Origin: Brevundimonas sp.
GTDB lineage: Bacteria; Pseudomonadota; Alphaproteobacteria; Caulobacterales; Caulobacteraceae
Length of the DNA stretch: 64,000 bases
Direction: 5' to 3'
Assembly: GCF_030704825.1 (NCBI RefSeq)
Contig: NZ_JAUYNX010000001.1
Location: 62,001 to 126,000 of the forward strand
A program made the position numbers and the translations under genes. Positions 9,010 to 18,669 of the stretch are shown one piece after another. Positions within the stretch are counted from its first letter, which is position 1; every line of letters begins with the position of its first letter. The notes under the pieces were generated by a model, which saw nothing but the letters and a program-made list of their open reading frames with translations, was not told where the DNA came from and did not search any database.

Positions 9010-9954
9010 TCAGAGGCTCCTGGCGAAGGCTTCCAGGTCTTCCGGCGCATTCAGCGACAGGCTTTCGGCGTCCGGCGCGATGCGTTTGGCCATGCCGGCC
9101 AGCACCTTGCCCGAGCCGATCTCGGCGAAGCGGGTCACGCCGCCCTCGCCCGCCATCCATTCCATGCTCTCGCGCCAGCGGACGCGGCCGGTGACCTGTT
9201 CGACCAGCAGGCGGCGCAGGACCTCGGGGTCGGTCTCGGGCCGGGCGGTGACGTTGGCGACCACGGGAACAGCCGGCGCGACGATCGTCGCCGTGGCCAG
9301 GGCCGTAGCCATCTCGTCGGCGGCGGGCTGCATCAGCGGACAGTGGAACGGGGCAGAGACGTTCAGCGGAATGGCGCGGGCGCCGAGTTCCTTCGCCTTT
9401 TCGATGGCGCGGTCGACGGCCGCCTTGTCGCCCGAGATGACGATGTTGCCTGCGTTGTTGTCATTGGCGACGACACAGACGCCGATCTCGGAGCCGGCGG
9501 CGGCGGCGGCCTCGGCCAGGGCCAGGTCGGTCTTCGGCCCGATCAGCGAGGCCATGGCGCCGCGTCCGACAGGGACGGCGCGCTGCATCGCCTGGCCCCG
9601 CAGCTTCAGCAGGCGGGCCGTGTCGGCGACGGTGATCGAACCCGCCGCGCACAGGGCCGAGTATTCGCCCAGGGAATGGCCGGCGACGAAGCCGGCGCGG
9701 GTGACCTCGACGCCGAACTCGGCCTTCAGCACCCGAACGGCGGCCAGCGACACGGCCATCAGGGCGGGCTGGGCGTTCTCGGTCAGGGTGAGCTGGTCCT
9801 CGGGACCCTCGCGCATCAGCACCGACAGCTTCTGACCCAGGGCGTCGTCGATCTCTGCGTAGACCTCGCGCGCCGGGGCGAAGGCGTCGGCCAGGGCCGC
9901 GCCCATGCCGACCGACTGGCTGCCTTGGCCGGGGAACAGCAGGGCGAGGGTCAT
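9010..9954 (-). CDS. fabD: Malonyl-CoA:ACP transacylase
   Basis: Transfers malonyl from CoA to ACP, feeding the condensing enzymes. 314 residues, typical length. FPGQGSQ (7-13) forms the oxyanion loop, and Ser94 in GHSLG (92-96) is the nucleophile. GGAG-type RBS (GGAGACCCCC) precedes the ATG at 9954. Same strand as fabG, acpP and fabF, but separated from fabG by a divergent serine hydrolase, so it probably has its own promoter or terminator here. Confidence 0.96.
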   Translation of the reverse strand: MTLALLFPGQGSQSVGMGAALADAFAPAREVYAEIDDALGQKLSVLMREGPEDQLTLTENAQPALMAVSLAAVRVLKAEFGVEVTRAGFVAGHSLGEYSALCAAGSITVADTARLLKLRGQAMQRAVPVGRGAMASLIGPKTDLALAEAAAAAGSEIGVCVVANDNNAGNIVISGDKAAVDRAIEKAKELGARAIPLNVSAPFHCPLMQPAADEMATALATATIVAPAVPVVANVTARPETDPEVLRRLLVEQVTGRVRWRESMEWMAGEGGVTRFAEIGSGKVLAGMAKRIAPDAESLSLNAPEDLEAFARSL

Positions 9955-9998
9955 GGGGGTCTCCGGCGGCGTTGAATCGAGCCGGAGGGGTAGGACGA

Positions 9999-11969
9999 TC
10001 AGGCCGCAGGGGCAAGCCGGGCGGCGGCGCTCCGGCGGGGTGTGAAATCCAGACGGCCTATCTCGCGAATCCGCCCGCCCTCCTCCCGGCCCTCGACCAG
10101 CTCATAGCCCATCAGGGCGAAGACCCGGCCACGCAGGAAGATCGGACGCGAAGCGCCGTACCAGTCGACGCAGGAGACGCGGCAGAAATCATCCCGGCTC
10201 CCGGCCGCCGTCGACAGGGCGCCGAGCGCCACCAGGGAGCCGGGATCGCGCCGCAGGAACAACATGTCGACACTGCCCGCCCATTGGGCCGGTCGTCCCG
10301 GCGCGGGATAGTGCTGGATCGGCAGGCCCAGAAGGCCGGCGTCCGCGCCTCGCGCGTCGGGCCGGAAGAAGAAGCCATGGCTGCGCCCCTCCGATTCGCC
10401 GGCGCCCGGGACGGCGTAGCGGGCGCCCAGTTCGGGCCGGGCCCCGTCGAGCTCGACGGCGGTCAGCGTCATGGCCCGCTCGCCGCTGACGACGATCAGG
10501 GCGTCGGGGCCCAACGCCTCGATGCGGCTGACCGGGGCGGCGAGATCGAACATGCGCGCCTGGCCGTCATCGACCCGCATGGCCATCAGCATCCCGGCGC
10601 GGCGCGCCTCGTCGCCGTCCGGAGACGGGCGATCAACGGCATAGAGAAGATGGTCGCCGACGAAGCGGTTCTGCCGCTGCCAGCTGTCCGCCGGCAGGCC
10701 TTCCAACGGACGGTAATCGTCCGGACGGGCGGCGCCCGAGCCGTCGCCGAAACGATCCAGCGGCAGGCTGAGCAGGGCCGTGGTCCCTTCACGCGTGTCG
10801 CGGTCCCACATGGCGTCGCCGCCGTCGTCGGACTGGACGACCACGTCGAGACGGCCCCGGCGCCGGTCCTCGCGGAACGAGAACTGATCCAGCGGCGCGC
10901 CCGACGCCCGCACCGCCTGCGGCCGGCCGCCGTCCAGCGGCATGCGATAGACCGTGGCCGACGGGCGATGGTTCGGCGCGGGATTGCCGGCCCTTGCCGT
11001 GGTCCAGACGTAGATGGCCTCGGGCGAGACGTAGAAGGTCCGCGACGCCGGTCCGAGGATGGCCGTCGCCTCGCAATCCAGCCTCGGCGCGGTCAGGTCG
11101 CACCGGGTCACCGAATGCAGGGCGTTGAAGTCCATGTCGGAGGGCCGAGCGTCGGGATCGATGAAGACATCGCGGGGTTGGGCCAGCACCCGGGTGCTCC
11201 GCGCCCGGCCCGGCGTCTCGTCGGTCAGGGCCGGCAGGATCGCCATCGGATCCTCGACCTCCCACAGGTAGCGCACGTTGTAGAGAACGAGCTCGTCGCC
11301 GATCAGGCGCGAGGCGTAGTTCTCGGCCGAATAATAGTCGCTGGCGCGCAGCCGGGACGCGTCCTCGAAGCTGAGTGCGCCGTCTGGAGAGAGACGGAAG
11401 CGGAGGATTTCGGTCCCTTGCGTCTCATAGCTGTAGCCGATGACCACGACCCGGTCGCCGACGACCAGCATTTCGTCGTACCAGGCGCCGTCCCAACTGG
11501 ACTTCGGGGCCGGGGTTCCCGGCGGTGGAACATCGATGGAATCGACGGCGCGAAGGCCGTCGGCGATGGACAGGGTGAACAGCCGCCCGCGCCGCAGGAC
11601 CACGAGGTAGTCGCCGGCGGCCTTGACGATGCCGCCCTCGTCGACGCCCGCCTCCTGGACATTGGTGATGGAGTCGCCCGCCGCATCGGCGGCTGCGTCG
11701 GTCGAGGCGACCTCCATGGCCGGCGGCATGATCATCGCCGAGAGGGGTTCGTCAGACGCTCCGGCGCGGCGGAGGATCTGCGCCTCGATGGCGGCGCGGC
11801 GTTGATGGAAGAAGGCCCGAAACTGGTCCTCGGAGGCAAAGGCCGGAAGTCCGTCCGCGGAGGTCGCGGGCCGGAAGGGTCTCGCCGTTCCGAAGGCGGC
11901 GCCGACACCCACCAGGGCCGCGAGCGCGAGAGACAGGGGGACCGCGTGGCGTTTCAGGATTGCGAGCAT
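9999..11969 (-). CDS. Secreted beta-propeller domain protein
   Basis: 656-residue exported protein whose signature TNVQEAGVDEGGIVK (about residues 95-110) matches the beta-propeller family Pfam PF09826 (secreted proteins with C-terminal propeller). An N-terminal hydrophobic segment (about 10-30) acts as signal anchor or signal peptide. The rest shows repeated blade-like strands (GDYLVVLRRGRLF, GDRVVVIGYSYE, DALIVVSGER). No catalytic site is visible and the biological role of this family is not established. The ATG at 11969 starts the hydrophobic segment. It stands alone: fabD lies downstream and an FAD-linked oxidase upstream on the same strand, with gaps of 44 and 72 bases. Confidence 0.8.
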   Translation of the reverse strand: MLAILKRHAVPLSLALAALVGVGAAFGTARPFRPATSADGLPAFASEDQFRAFFHQRRAAIEAQILRRAGASDEPLSAMIMPPAMEVASTDAAADAAGDSITNVQEAGVDEGGIVKAAGDYLVVLRRGRLFTLSIADGLRAVDSIDVPPPGTPAPKSSWDGAWYDEMLVVGDRVVVIGYSYETQGTEILRFRLSPDGALSFEDASRLRASDYYSAENYASRLIGDELVLYNVRYLWEVEDPMAILPALTDETPGRARSTRVLAQPRDVFIDPDARPSDMDFNALHSVTRCDLTAPRLDCEATAILGPASRTFYVSPEAIYVWTTARAGNPAPNHRPSATVYRMPLDGGRPQAVRASGAPLDQFSFREDRRRGRLDVVVQSDDGGDAMWDRDTREGTTALLSLPLDRFGDGSGAARPDDYRPLEGLPADSWQRQNRFVGDHLLYAVDRPSPDGDEARRAGMLMAMRVDDGQARMFDLAAPVSRIEALGPDALIVVSGERAMTLTAVELDGARPELGARYAVPGAGESEGRSHGFFFRPDARGADAGLLGLPIQHYPAPGRPAQWAGSVDMLFLRRDPGSLVALGALSTAAGSRDDFCRVSCVDWYGASRPIFLRGRVFALMGYELVEGREEGGRIREIGRLDFTPRRSAAARLAPAA

Positions 11970-12041
11970 TCCGGTTCCCTCGAAGCTTGGCCTTGCGGAA
12001 TGAACGGCCCGGACTGCGGCGATCCTGAGGTGGAATCCCGA

Positions 12042-13448
12042 CTAGAACAGCACGCCCGGGTTCATGATCCGGTGGGGATCGATCGCGGCGCGGACGGCCT
12101 GCATGACGCCGATCTCCAGTGGGGACTTGTAGCGGCGGGCCTCGTCGGTCTTGAGGCGGCCGAGGCCGTGCTCGGCCGAGATGGAGCCGTCGTAGCGGGC
12201 GACGATGTCATGGACGACCTCGGAACCCTCGGCCCAGCGGGCGAGAAACGCCTTCAGGTCTCCGCCTGGCGGGCACAGGACGTCGTAGTGGAGATTGCCG
12301 TCGCCCACGTGGCCGAAGGCGCTGACCCGGGCGCCGGGGTGGAAGCGTTCGACGGCGGTCGTGGCTTCCTCGAGAAAATCGGCGATGCGGGAGAGGGGGA
12401 CGGAGATGTCGTGCTTCCAGCCGCCGCCCTCGGGCTTCTGGGCCGCGGACTGCTCCTCGCGCACCTTCCAGAAGGCGGCGCGCTGGGCGTCATTCTGCGC
12501 GATCGCCGCGTCGGTGATCAGGCCGGTCTCGAAGGCGTGGGTCAACAGCCGCTCCATGGCGGCGTCGGCGGCGCCGGGTTCGCCGGAGACCAGTTCGATC
12601 AGGACATACCAGGGCGGCGCGCTTTCCAGCGGCTCGCGCGTGTCGGGGATGTTGGCCAGCACGAACGACATGCCGAGGCGTTTCATCAGCTCGAAGGCCT
12701 CGACCCCGCCGCCGGTTTCGGCCTTGGCCCGGGCCAGCAGTTCGACGGCGGCGGCCGGGGTTTCCAGCCCGACCATGGCGGTGGCGCGGGAGCGCATGAC
12801 CGGGAACAGCTTCAGAGTCGCGGCGGTGACCACGCCCAGGGTGCCCTCGGCGCCGATCAGCAGCTGTTTGAGGTCATAGCCGGTGTTGTCCTTGCGCAGC
12901 CGTTTGAGGCCATGGAAGACCTCGCCGTCCGGCATCACGGCCTCGATCCCCAGCACCAGGTCGCGCATGACGCCGTAGCGGAGCACCGCCGTGCCCCCGG
13001 CGTTGGTCGAGATCACCCCGCCGATGGTGGCGCTGCCCTCGGCGGCGAGGCTGAGCGGGAACATCCGGTCGGCGGCGGCGGCGGCCTGCTGGGCCTCCAG
13101 GAGGGTGACGCCGGCCTCGACGGTCATGGCGTCGTCCAGCGGGGTGACGTCGCGGACCGTGCGGAGCTTGCGGGTCGAGAGCAGGACCTCGCCATAGGGG
13201 ATCTGGCCGCCGACGAGGCCGGTGTCGCCGCCCTGGGGGATAAGGGCGATGCGGTGGTCGGCGCAGACGCGCACGGCCGCGGCGACCTCGGCGGTCGTGC
13301 GCGGCGTCAGCATCAGCGGGGTGTGGCCGGTCCAGCGGTTGCGCCATTCGGTCAGCCAGGGCGCAATCTCGACGGGATCGTCGGTCCAGCCGCCGTCGCC
13401 AAGAGCGGATTTCAGGGCGGCGAGGGCGGCGGGAGTCGGCGGGGTCAT
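12042..13448 (-). CDS. FAD-linked oxidase (D-lactate/D-2-hydroxyacid dehydrogenase type)
   Basis: Flavoprotein of the GlcD/Dld2 family, 468 residues, oxidising a D-2-hydroxy acid such as D-lactate or D-2-hydroxyglutarate. The PCMH-type FAD-binding domain occupies about 45-225, with IPQGGDTGLVGG (the pyrophosphate loop) and GGVISTNAGG. The C-terminal cap domain includes FGHVGDGNLHY and the closing SAEHGLG motif typical of this family. The substrate cannot be told from sequence. The ATG at 13448 (MTPPTPAALA) is chosen over the long upstream extension, which overlaps the divergent Nudix gene. Confidence 0.88.
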   Translation of the reverse strand: MTPPTPAALAALKSALGDGGWTDDPVEIAPWLTEWRNRWTGHTPLMLTPRTTAEVAAAVRVCADHRIALIPQGGDTGLVGGQIPYGEVLLSTRKLRTVRDVTPLDDAMTVEAGVTLLEAQQAAAAADRMFPLSLAAEGSATIGGVISTNAGGTAVLRYGVMRDLVLGIEAVMPDGEVFHGLKRLRKDNTGYDLKQLLIGAEGTLGVVTAATLKLFPVMRSRATAMVGLETPAAAVELLARAKAETGGGVEAFELMKRLGMSFVLANIPDTREPLESAPPWYVLIELVSGEPGAADAAMERLLTHAFETGLITDAAIAQNDAQRAAFWKVREEQSAAQKPEGGGWKHDISVPLSRIADFLEEATTAVERFHPGARVSAFGHVGDGNLHYDVLCPPGGDLKAFLARWAEGSEVVHDIVARYDGSISAEHGLGRLKTDEARRYKSPLEIGVMQAVRAAIDPHRIMNPGVLF

Positions 13449-13503
13449 GGCTCCTTGTCTCAAAGTCGTGGGCGCGGCGAAAGGGCCGTGACAGGATTGC
13501 GCC

Positions 13504-13914
13504 ATGACCGCCCCCCTGCCCGCCCCCGTCCCCGCCGTCGGCGTCGTCTGCCTGCGCGGCGACACGGTGCTGCTGATCCGCCGGGGCCGGACCCCGCGAC
13601 AGGGCGAGTGGAGCCTGCCGGGCGGGCGGATCGAGCCGGGCGAGCGCGCGGTGGACGCCGCGCTGCGGGAGCTGCGCGAGGAGACCGGGGTCGAGGCTGA
13701 AATCACCGGCCTGATCGAGGTGGTCGACGGATTGTTCCCCGAGGCCGGGCTCCACTATGTGCTGATCGACTACGCGGCGCGGTGGCTGTCGGGAGAGCCG
13801 GTCGCCGCCGGCGACGCCGTCGAGGCGCGGTTCGTGGCGCTGGACCAGGTCGAGACCATCGTCGCCTGGCCGGAGACGCTGCGGGTCATCCGGATGGCCG
13901 TCGCGGTGCGCTGA
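13504..13914 (+). CDS. Nudix hydrolase
   Basis: 136-residue Nudix protein hydrolysing a nucleoside diphosphate linked to another moiety. The complete Nudix box (Gx5Ex7REUxEExGU) lies at about 41-63 (G41, E47, REL-REETGV). The preceding WSLPGG and the compact length resemble the ADP-ribose pyrophosphatase/MutT-like branch, but substrate cannot be assigned. Divergent from the FAD-linked oxidase with a 55-base gap that must hold both promoters. Confidence 0.88.
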   Translation: MTAPLPAPVPAVGVVCLRGDTVLLIRRGRTPRQGEWSLPGGRIEPGERAVDAALRELREETGVEAEITGLIEVVDGLFPEAGLHYVLIDYAARWLSGEPVAAGDAVEARFVALDQVETIVAWPETLRVIRMAVAVR

Positions 13915-14008
13915 ACGGCGAAGATTACGCGGATGTCATCTCCACCTGGTCCGGTTTCTGTGGCGCAGCGGCCACAGGGTGCTAACCTGACCGGGACAGG
14001 GAGAGATC

Positions 14009-15022
14009 ATGGACACCTCGGTTCTATTCACCATCGCGCTGGTCGCGCTGGCCTTCGTGCTGCTGTTCAGCGTGGTCAAGATCGTGCCCCAAGGGCGCGA
14101 GATGACGGTCGAGCGCTTCGGCAAATATACCCGCACCCTCAGCCCCGGAATCAGCATCCTGACGCCGTTCGTCGAGCGGATCGGCCGCCGCATGAACATG
14201 ATGGAGCAGGTCCTGGACGTGCCCCAGCAGGAGGTCATCACCAAGGACAACGCCATGGTGAAGGTCGACGCCATCGTCTTCATCCAGGTGATGGAGGCCT
14301 CGGCCGCGGCGTACCGGGTCGAGAATCTGCCCTACGCCATCACCCAGCTGTGCTCGACCAACCTGCGCACCGTGGTCGGCTCGATGGAACTGGACGAGGT
14401 CCTGTTCCAGCGCGACAGCATCAACTCGCGCCTGCTGACCGTGATCGACGCGGCGACCGAGCCCTGGGGCGTCAAGGTCAACCGGATCGAGATCAAGGAC
14501 CTGACCCCGCCCGTCGACATCACCAACGCCATGGCCCGCCAGATGAAGGCGGAGCGCGAGCGCCGCGCTGTCATCACCGAGGCCGACGGCGAGAAACAAG
14601 CCGCCATCGCCCGCGCCGAGGGCGCCAAACAGGCCGCCATCCTGGAAGCTGAAGGTCGCCGCGAGGCCGCCTTCCGCGACGCCGAGGCCCGCGAGGGCGA
14701 GGCCGAGGCCGAGGCCAAGGCGACCGCCATGGTGTCCGAGGCCATCGCCCGCGGCGACGTCAACGCCATCAACTATTTCGTGGCCCAGAAATACGTCGAG
14801 GCCTTCGCCGAACTGGCCCGCAACCCGACGGCCAAGACGGTCATCGTCCCTGCCGAGATGTCCGGCCTCGTCGGCACCATCGCGGGCCTGGGCGAACTGG
14901 TCGGCCTGGCCAGGGAGCAGCAGCAGAGCCGCACCGACGTGCGCCGCGACGCGCCGCCGCCGCCCGCCCCGACGCGGCCGACCCCGCCGCGACCGCCCCG
15001 TCCCTCCGTGCCGAGGACCTGA
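14009..15022 (+). CDS. SPFH/Band-7 membrane protein (QmcA/paraslipin type)
   Basis: Membrane scaffold of the stomatin/prohibitin superfamily, 337 residues. One N-terminal membrane segment (about 5-25) is followed by the Band-7 domain ([21 protein letters not shown] onward, about 27-190), then an Ala/Glu/Lys-rich coiled coil (about 185-245) and a Pro-rich tail. GGGAGAG-like RBS (AGGGAGAG) precedes the ATG. The downstream NfeD gene begins 4 bases after its stop, the classic paraslipin-NfeD pairing thought to organise detergent-resistant membrane regions and regulate membrane proteases. Specific partner here is unknown. Confidence 0.9.
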   Translation: MDTSVLFTIALVALAFVLLFSVVKIVPQGREMTVERFGKYTRTLSPGISILTPFVERIGRRMNMMEQVLDVPQQEVITKDNAMVKVDAIVFIQVMEASAAAYRVENLPYAITQLCSTNLRTVVGSMELDEVLFQRDSINSRLLTVIDAATEPWGVKVNRIEIKDLTPPVDITNAMARQMKAERERRAVITEADGEKQAAIARAEGAKQAAILEAEGRREAAFRDAEAREGEAEAEAKATAMVSEAIARGDVNAINYFVAQKYVEAFAELARNPTAKTVIVPAEMSGLVGTIAGLGELVGLAREQQQSRTDVRRDAPPPPAPTRPTPPRPPRPSVPRT

Positions 15023-15025
15023 TCC

Positions 15026-15484
15026 ATGGACGCCCTGACCGACCTGCACGCCGCCCAGCCGTTCTGGATCTGGCTGGCCCTGGGCGTGATCCTGCTGGCG
15101 ATCGAGGCGGCCTTTTCGACCGAATGGCTGCTGTGGCCGGCGGTGTCGGCCGGCGTGGTGGCGGTGGTCACCGCCTTGGGCCTGCCGCTGGGCTTCCTCG
15201 GCGAGGCAGCCCTGTTCGCCATCCTGACCGTGATCGCCACCCTGCTGTCGCGGCGGCTGATCCAGAGGGTCAACCCGTCGGACGCCCCGGACATCAACGC
15301 CCGCGACAGCCGGTTGATCGGCCAGCGCGCCCAGGTGGTCCAGGCCTTCGTCGACGGCCGTGGCCGGGTGTTCGTCTCGGGGGCGGAATGGGTCGCCGAG
15401 ATCGAGGGCGCCGCGCCGTTGGCGGGCGAGAGCGTGATCGTTGAGGGCATGGACGGGCCGAAACTGAAGGTCCGCGCGGCCTAA
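15026..15484 (+). CDS. NfeD family membrane protein (short form)
   Basis: 152-residue short NfeD: two to three membrane segments in the first 75 residues ([49 protein letters not shown]), then a C-terminal OB-fold (about 90-150) with [24 protein letters not shown] and VEGMDG. It lacks the ClpP-like protease domain of long NfeD proteins. Partner of the upstream SPFH protein (4-base gap). Its TAA stop overlaps the stop of the convergent rnhA gene. Confidence 0.9.
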   Translation: MDALTDLHAAQPFWIWLALGVILLAIEAAFSTEWLLWPAVSAGVVAVVTALGLPLGFLGEAALFAILTVIATLLSRRLIQRVNPSDAPDINARDSRLIGQRAQVVQAFVDGRGRVFVSGAEWVAEIEGAAPLAGESVIVEGMDGPKLKVRAA

Positions 15485-15924
15485 CCCGCCCGCATATCCT
15501 CGATCCCGCGGTTCGCGAGCCCGTCCGCCCGCTCGTTCAGTTCATGCCCGGCGTGGCCCTTGACCCAGTGCCATTTGACCTCGTGCCGGGCGCGGGCGGC
15601 GTCGAGGCGTTTCCAGAGGTCGTCGTTCTTGACCGGCTTCCTGTCCGCCGTCTTCCAGCCGCGCGCCTTCCAGCCGTGGATCCATTCGGTGATCCCGGTC
15701 ATGACGTATTTGCTGTCGGTGTGCAGATCGACGCGGCACGGCCGGGTCAGGGCCTCCAGGGCGCGGATGGCGCCCATCAGCTCCATGCGGTTGTTGGTGG
15801 TCAGGGGCTCGCCGCCCCACAGCTCCTTCTCGTGACCCTTGCCGGTCTGCAGGACCGCGCCCCAGCCGCCGGGGCCGGGATTGCCCTTGCAGGCGCCGTC
15901 GGTGTGGATGATCACGTGACTCAT
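15481..15924 (-). CDS. rnhA: Ribonuclease HI
   Basis: Degrades RNA in RNA:DNA hybrids during replication and R-loop removal. 147 residues. All catalytic residues of the Escherichia coli-type enzyme are visible: Asp9 ([11 protein letters not shown]), Glu48 (NNRMELM), Asp70 (HTDSKYV), His124 (KGHAGHE) and Asp134. The basic handle region is also present ([17 protein letters not shown]). ATG at 15924. The stop overlaps the NfeD stop by 4 bases; convergent. Confidence 0.97.
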   Translation of the reverse strand: MSHVIIHTDGACKGNPGPGGWGAVLQTGKGHEKELWGGEPLTTNNRMELMGAIRALEALTRPCRVDLHTDSKYVMTGITEWIHGWKARGWKTADRKPVKNDDLWKRLDAARARHEVKWHWVKGHAGHELNERADGLANRGIEDMRAG

Positions 15925-16028
15925 GGGCGCGTCCTAACAGGTTCGCTTGGCGTCGCGCCACTGAACGGCCTATATGCGGCACAAGTGTTTGAGCGGGCCG
16001 CGCATCGGTCCGAACGAGGAGACGAGTC

Positions 16029-16247
16029 GTGGGCTCTTTCAGCATCTGGCATTGGGCCATTGTCGCTATCATCGCGCTGCTGCTGTTCGGCGGGCGGGGC
16101 AAGCTGTCGGGCCTGATGGGCGATGCGGCCAAGGGCATCAAGGCCTTCCGCGAAGGCCTGAAGGACACCGATTCGGACAAGCCTTCGGACGAGCGCGCGG
16201 GCGCCCTGCCTCGCACGGACGCCGAAAAAGAAGACCTGAAGTCGTAG
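16029..16247 (+). CDS. tatA: Twin-arginine translocase subunit TatA
   Basis: 72-residue pore-forming subunit of the Tat export machine. N-terminal membrane helix (about 6-22) with the [13 protein letters not shown] hinge, then an amphipathic helix ([12 protein letters not shown]) and an acidic tail. GTG start at 16029, supported by GAGGAG 9 bases upstream. First gene of the tatABC operon, 29 bases before tatB. Confidence 0.95.
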   Translation: MGSFSIWHWAIVAIIALLLFGGRGKLSGLMGDAAKGIKAFREGLKDTDSDKPSDERAGALPRTDAEKEDLKS

Positions 16248-16276
16248 GCCGCGCATTGACGTCGGAGACCTGACGG

Positions 16277-16804
16277 ATGGGTGGCCTCGGCCCCGGTATC
16301 GGCGGCTTTGAAATCCTGGTGATTGGCATCGTGGCCCTGCTCGTGGTGGGGCCAAAGGATTTGCCGTTGCTGATGCGCAAGATCGGCAAGGTGATGGCCC
16401 GTGCCCGCGCCATGGCCAACGAGTTCCGCTCCAGCTTCGACGAGATGGCGCGTCAGTCCGAGCTGGACGAACTGCGCAAGGAGGTCGAGGCGCTGCGCAC
16501 CGGCCAGGGCATGGTCCCGCTGGGGGCAGAGGCCGACGCCGCTTTCCGCGAGATTCGCGACGACCTGAACCGGCCGCTGGACGCGCCGGTCATGTTGGCC
16601 GCCCCCGACGAATGGCCCGACAGCCCCCCGGTCACGGCGTCGCCGGACAGTGAGCCGGCGCCCGGGCCCGCACCCAAGATCAAGGCGAAAGCCACGCCCA
16701 AACCCCGCAAGACGCCGGCGAAGACGGCCGCGACGCCGGTCGCCTCGATCAAGACCGCCAGCGGCAAGACCCGGTCCATCCGCGCGAAGAAGGTGGACCT
16801 GTGA
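16277..16804 (+). CDS. tatB: Twin-arginine translocase subunit TatB
   Basis: 175-residue TatB, which with TatC forms the Tat substrate receptor. The N-terminal helix carries the conserved Glu (GFEILVIGIVALLVVGPKDLP), followed by the long amphipathic helix (RKIGKVMARARAMANEF...) and a Lys/Ala/Pro-rich low-complexity tail (about 120-175). The stop overlaps the tatC start as GTGA. Confidence 0.95.
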   Translation: MGGLGPGIGGFEILVIGIVALLVVGPKDLPLLMRKIGKVMARARAMANEFRSSFDEMARQSELDELRKEVEALRTGQGMVPLGAEADAAFREIRDDLNRPLDAPVMLAAPDEWPDSPPVTASPDSEPAPGPAPKIKAKATPKPRKTPAKTAATPVASIKTASGKTRSIRAKKVDL

Positions 16805-17688
16805 GCCGCCCCGACCGCGACGAGGACGAGATCGAGGCGTCGCGCGCCCCGCTGATGGATCATCTGATCGAGCTGCGCGGGCGGCTGGTGATCTGCGTGG
16901 TCGCCTTCGTCATAGGCTTCATCGGCTGCTTCTATTTCGCCGAGCCGCTCTACATCTTTCTGGTCAAGCCGTTCGCGGCGGCCGCGGCCTTCCACCAGTC
17001 GGTCGGACCGGACGGCCATGTGTCTCCGCTGGATCTCATCCTGGGCACGGCCGGGCTCAAGCCCCTGCCCGGCGTCGATGGCCAGACGGTCAATCTGATC
17101 TATACGGCGCCGCTGGAAATCCTCTTCACCAAGATGAAGCTGGCGGGTTTCGGCGCCATCGTCGTCGCCTTCCCCGTGCTGGCCTGGCAGCTGTACCGGT
17201 TCGTGGCCCCGGGCCTGTACCGCAACGAAAAGGGCGCCTTCCTGCCCTTCCTGATCGCGGCGCCGCTGCTGTTCCTGCTGGGCGCGGCCCTGGTCTATTT
17301 CGTCATGCTGCCCTTCGTCATGTGGTTCTCGCTGAGCCAGCAAATCACCGGCGGCGGCGTCTCGGCCGCCCTGCTGCCCAAGGTGTCGGACTATCTGAAC
17401 CTGGTCACCGCCCTGCTGTTGGCCTTCGGCCTGTGCTTCCAGCTTCCGGTGGTGATGACCCTGCTGGGCCTTGCCGGGATCATCTCGTCGAAGGTCATGG
17501 CCGAGGGCCGCCGCTACGCCGTCATGGCCGTGGTCGTGGTCGCCGCCGTCGTGACTCCGCCCGACCCGATCAGCCAGATCATGCTCGCCGTGCCGCTGGT
17601 GCTGCTTTACGAAATCTCGATCTGGTGCGTGCGGCTGATCGAGATGCGGCGCCGGAAGGCGGACGAAGCGGACGGACTGTCAGCGTAG
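16801..17688 (+). CDS. tatC: Twin-arginine translocase subunit TatC
   Basis: 295-residue polytopic core of the Tat translocase. Six membrane segments are recognisable. The family signature MDHLIELRGRL lies near the N-terminus and contains the Glu used for signal-peptide recognition; FxVMLPFVMWF and PPDPISQ follow in the expected positions. GTG start at 16801 overlaps the tatB stop. Convergent with the next gene, 4 bases away. In many relatives serS follows; here an unusual gene does. Confidence 0.96.
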   Translation: MSRPDRDEDEIEASRAPLMDHLIELRGRLVICVVAFVIGFIGCFYFAEPLYIFLVKPFAAAAAFHQSVGPDGHVSPLDLILGTAGLKPLPGVDGQTVNLIYTAPLEILFTKMKLAGFGAIVVAFPVLAWQLYRFVAPGLYRNEKGAFLPFLIAAPLLFLLGAALVYFVMLPFVMWFSLSQQITGGGVSAALLPKVSDYLNLVTALLLAFGLCFQLPVVMTLLGLAGIISSKVMAEGRRYAVMAVVVVAAVVTPPDPISQIMLAVPLVLLYEISIWCVRLIEMRRRKADEADGLSA

Positions 17689-17692
17689 CCAA

Positions 17693-18553
17693 TCACGACT
17701 CCGGTTCGACCGCCCAATATCGGCGGACGAAATCCATCTGCTCCGGTTGCACCCCGTAGACGTAGTCGATCTTGTGTTGAACGACGTATTTGTTCATCGC
17801 CTCGATGAAGACTCCATCCGCGATATTTCGCTCGATCGAGCGACGCATGTCGATCACGCCATCATTAAAGATCGCCAAAAACTCGGTTGGAGAAAGTGGC
17901 AGAAGCCAGAGCCCGTCAGGATCACGCATTCCCTTGTACCGAACAAGCGGGACATCCGACGTTATGATGGGTGTACCGTCACGCACACTGACTAACTGCC
18001 AGTCCATTGCCATCAGGCGTTTTCGGATGGGGTTGTTCAGCACCAGATTCTGAAGGCACAGAGCCCCATGCTCTGTCAGGCCCGGCTGTTCGAGCGCTTC
18101 CTTGAATTCCTCGAATGTCGCCGGCTCGTGTGGACGACGGTGGCTGGCATAGTCTTCGGCAAGAAGCCCTTCTAGGACATGCAGTTTCGCTTGGGCCTCA
18201 ATCTCCATGACCTTTCTCGGGTTACGAAGTTCGAGGGAGAGTATGTAGATCGCCAACCTCTCCAACTTGATTTTCGATACTGAATCAGGATCGCTTGACC
18301 GAAGCAAATTCAGGCCGTCGCTACCCCACTGATCTACCTTCTTCCAGAAAACATCCTCCATAAAGTTCCGACCTTCTGGTGGGGCCATGGGGATGTAGTA
18401 GAGGCCTGCTCGCCCTCCAGTGGCTTTTGTTGGCTTGGGATCGCAAACCAATTTGTCATGCCACCAGCGGCACACCCGGACCCGTCCTTCAGAATCCGTC
18501 CAGCCTCGCTGGTAGTTCTGTGGAAGATAGTGGTGGTTTTGATCTGCAGACAC
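17693..18553 (-). CDS. DUF4238-type protein, less GC-rich
   Basis: 286-residue soluble protein resembling the DUF4238 family (Pfam PF14022): it opens with the typical HHYLPQNYQRGWTD, then a small RVCRWWHDKL hairpin and a mostly helical body with the pattern ITSDVPLVRY late in the chain. Biochemical activity of the family is unknown; members are scattered in genomes and often lie among accessory genes. The gene is visibly richer in A and T than its neighbours and occupies the site after tatC on the opposite strand, so recent acquisition is likely. No partner gene is present. Confidence 0.7.
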   Translation of the reverse strand: MSADQNHHYLPQNYQRGWTDSEGRVRVCRWWHDKLVCDPKPTKATGGRAGLYYIPMAPPEGRNFMEDVFWKKVDQWGSDGLNLLRSSDPDSVSKIKLERLAIYILSLELRNPRKVMEIEAQAKLHVLEGLLAEDYASHRRPHEPATFEEFKEALEQPGLTEHGALCLQNLVLNNPIRKRLMAMDWQLVSVRDGTPIITSDVPLVRYKGMRDPDGLWLLPLSPTEFLAIFNDGVIDMRRSIERNIADGVFIEAMNKYVVQHKIDYVYGVQPEQMDFVRRYWAVEPES

Positions 18554-18669
18554 GTCCGTTGACTAGGCACTCTCAGTCTTCCGATCAAGAAATGGCGTCG
18601 GCCAGTTCTCCCCCACGGAACCCGCCCGAAGCGTGACCGTTTGAGTGCTCCAGACATCAGGAGCCATCC

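Noticed and set aside
9972..13700. 1242-codon open frame on the plus strand
   Set aside because: It runs antisense through the beta-propeller and FAD-oxidase genes; composition (Gly/Arg/Asp-rich, no domain) is that of a GC-rich shadow frame.
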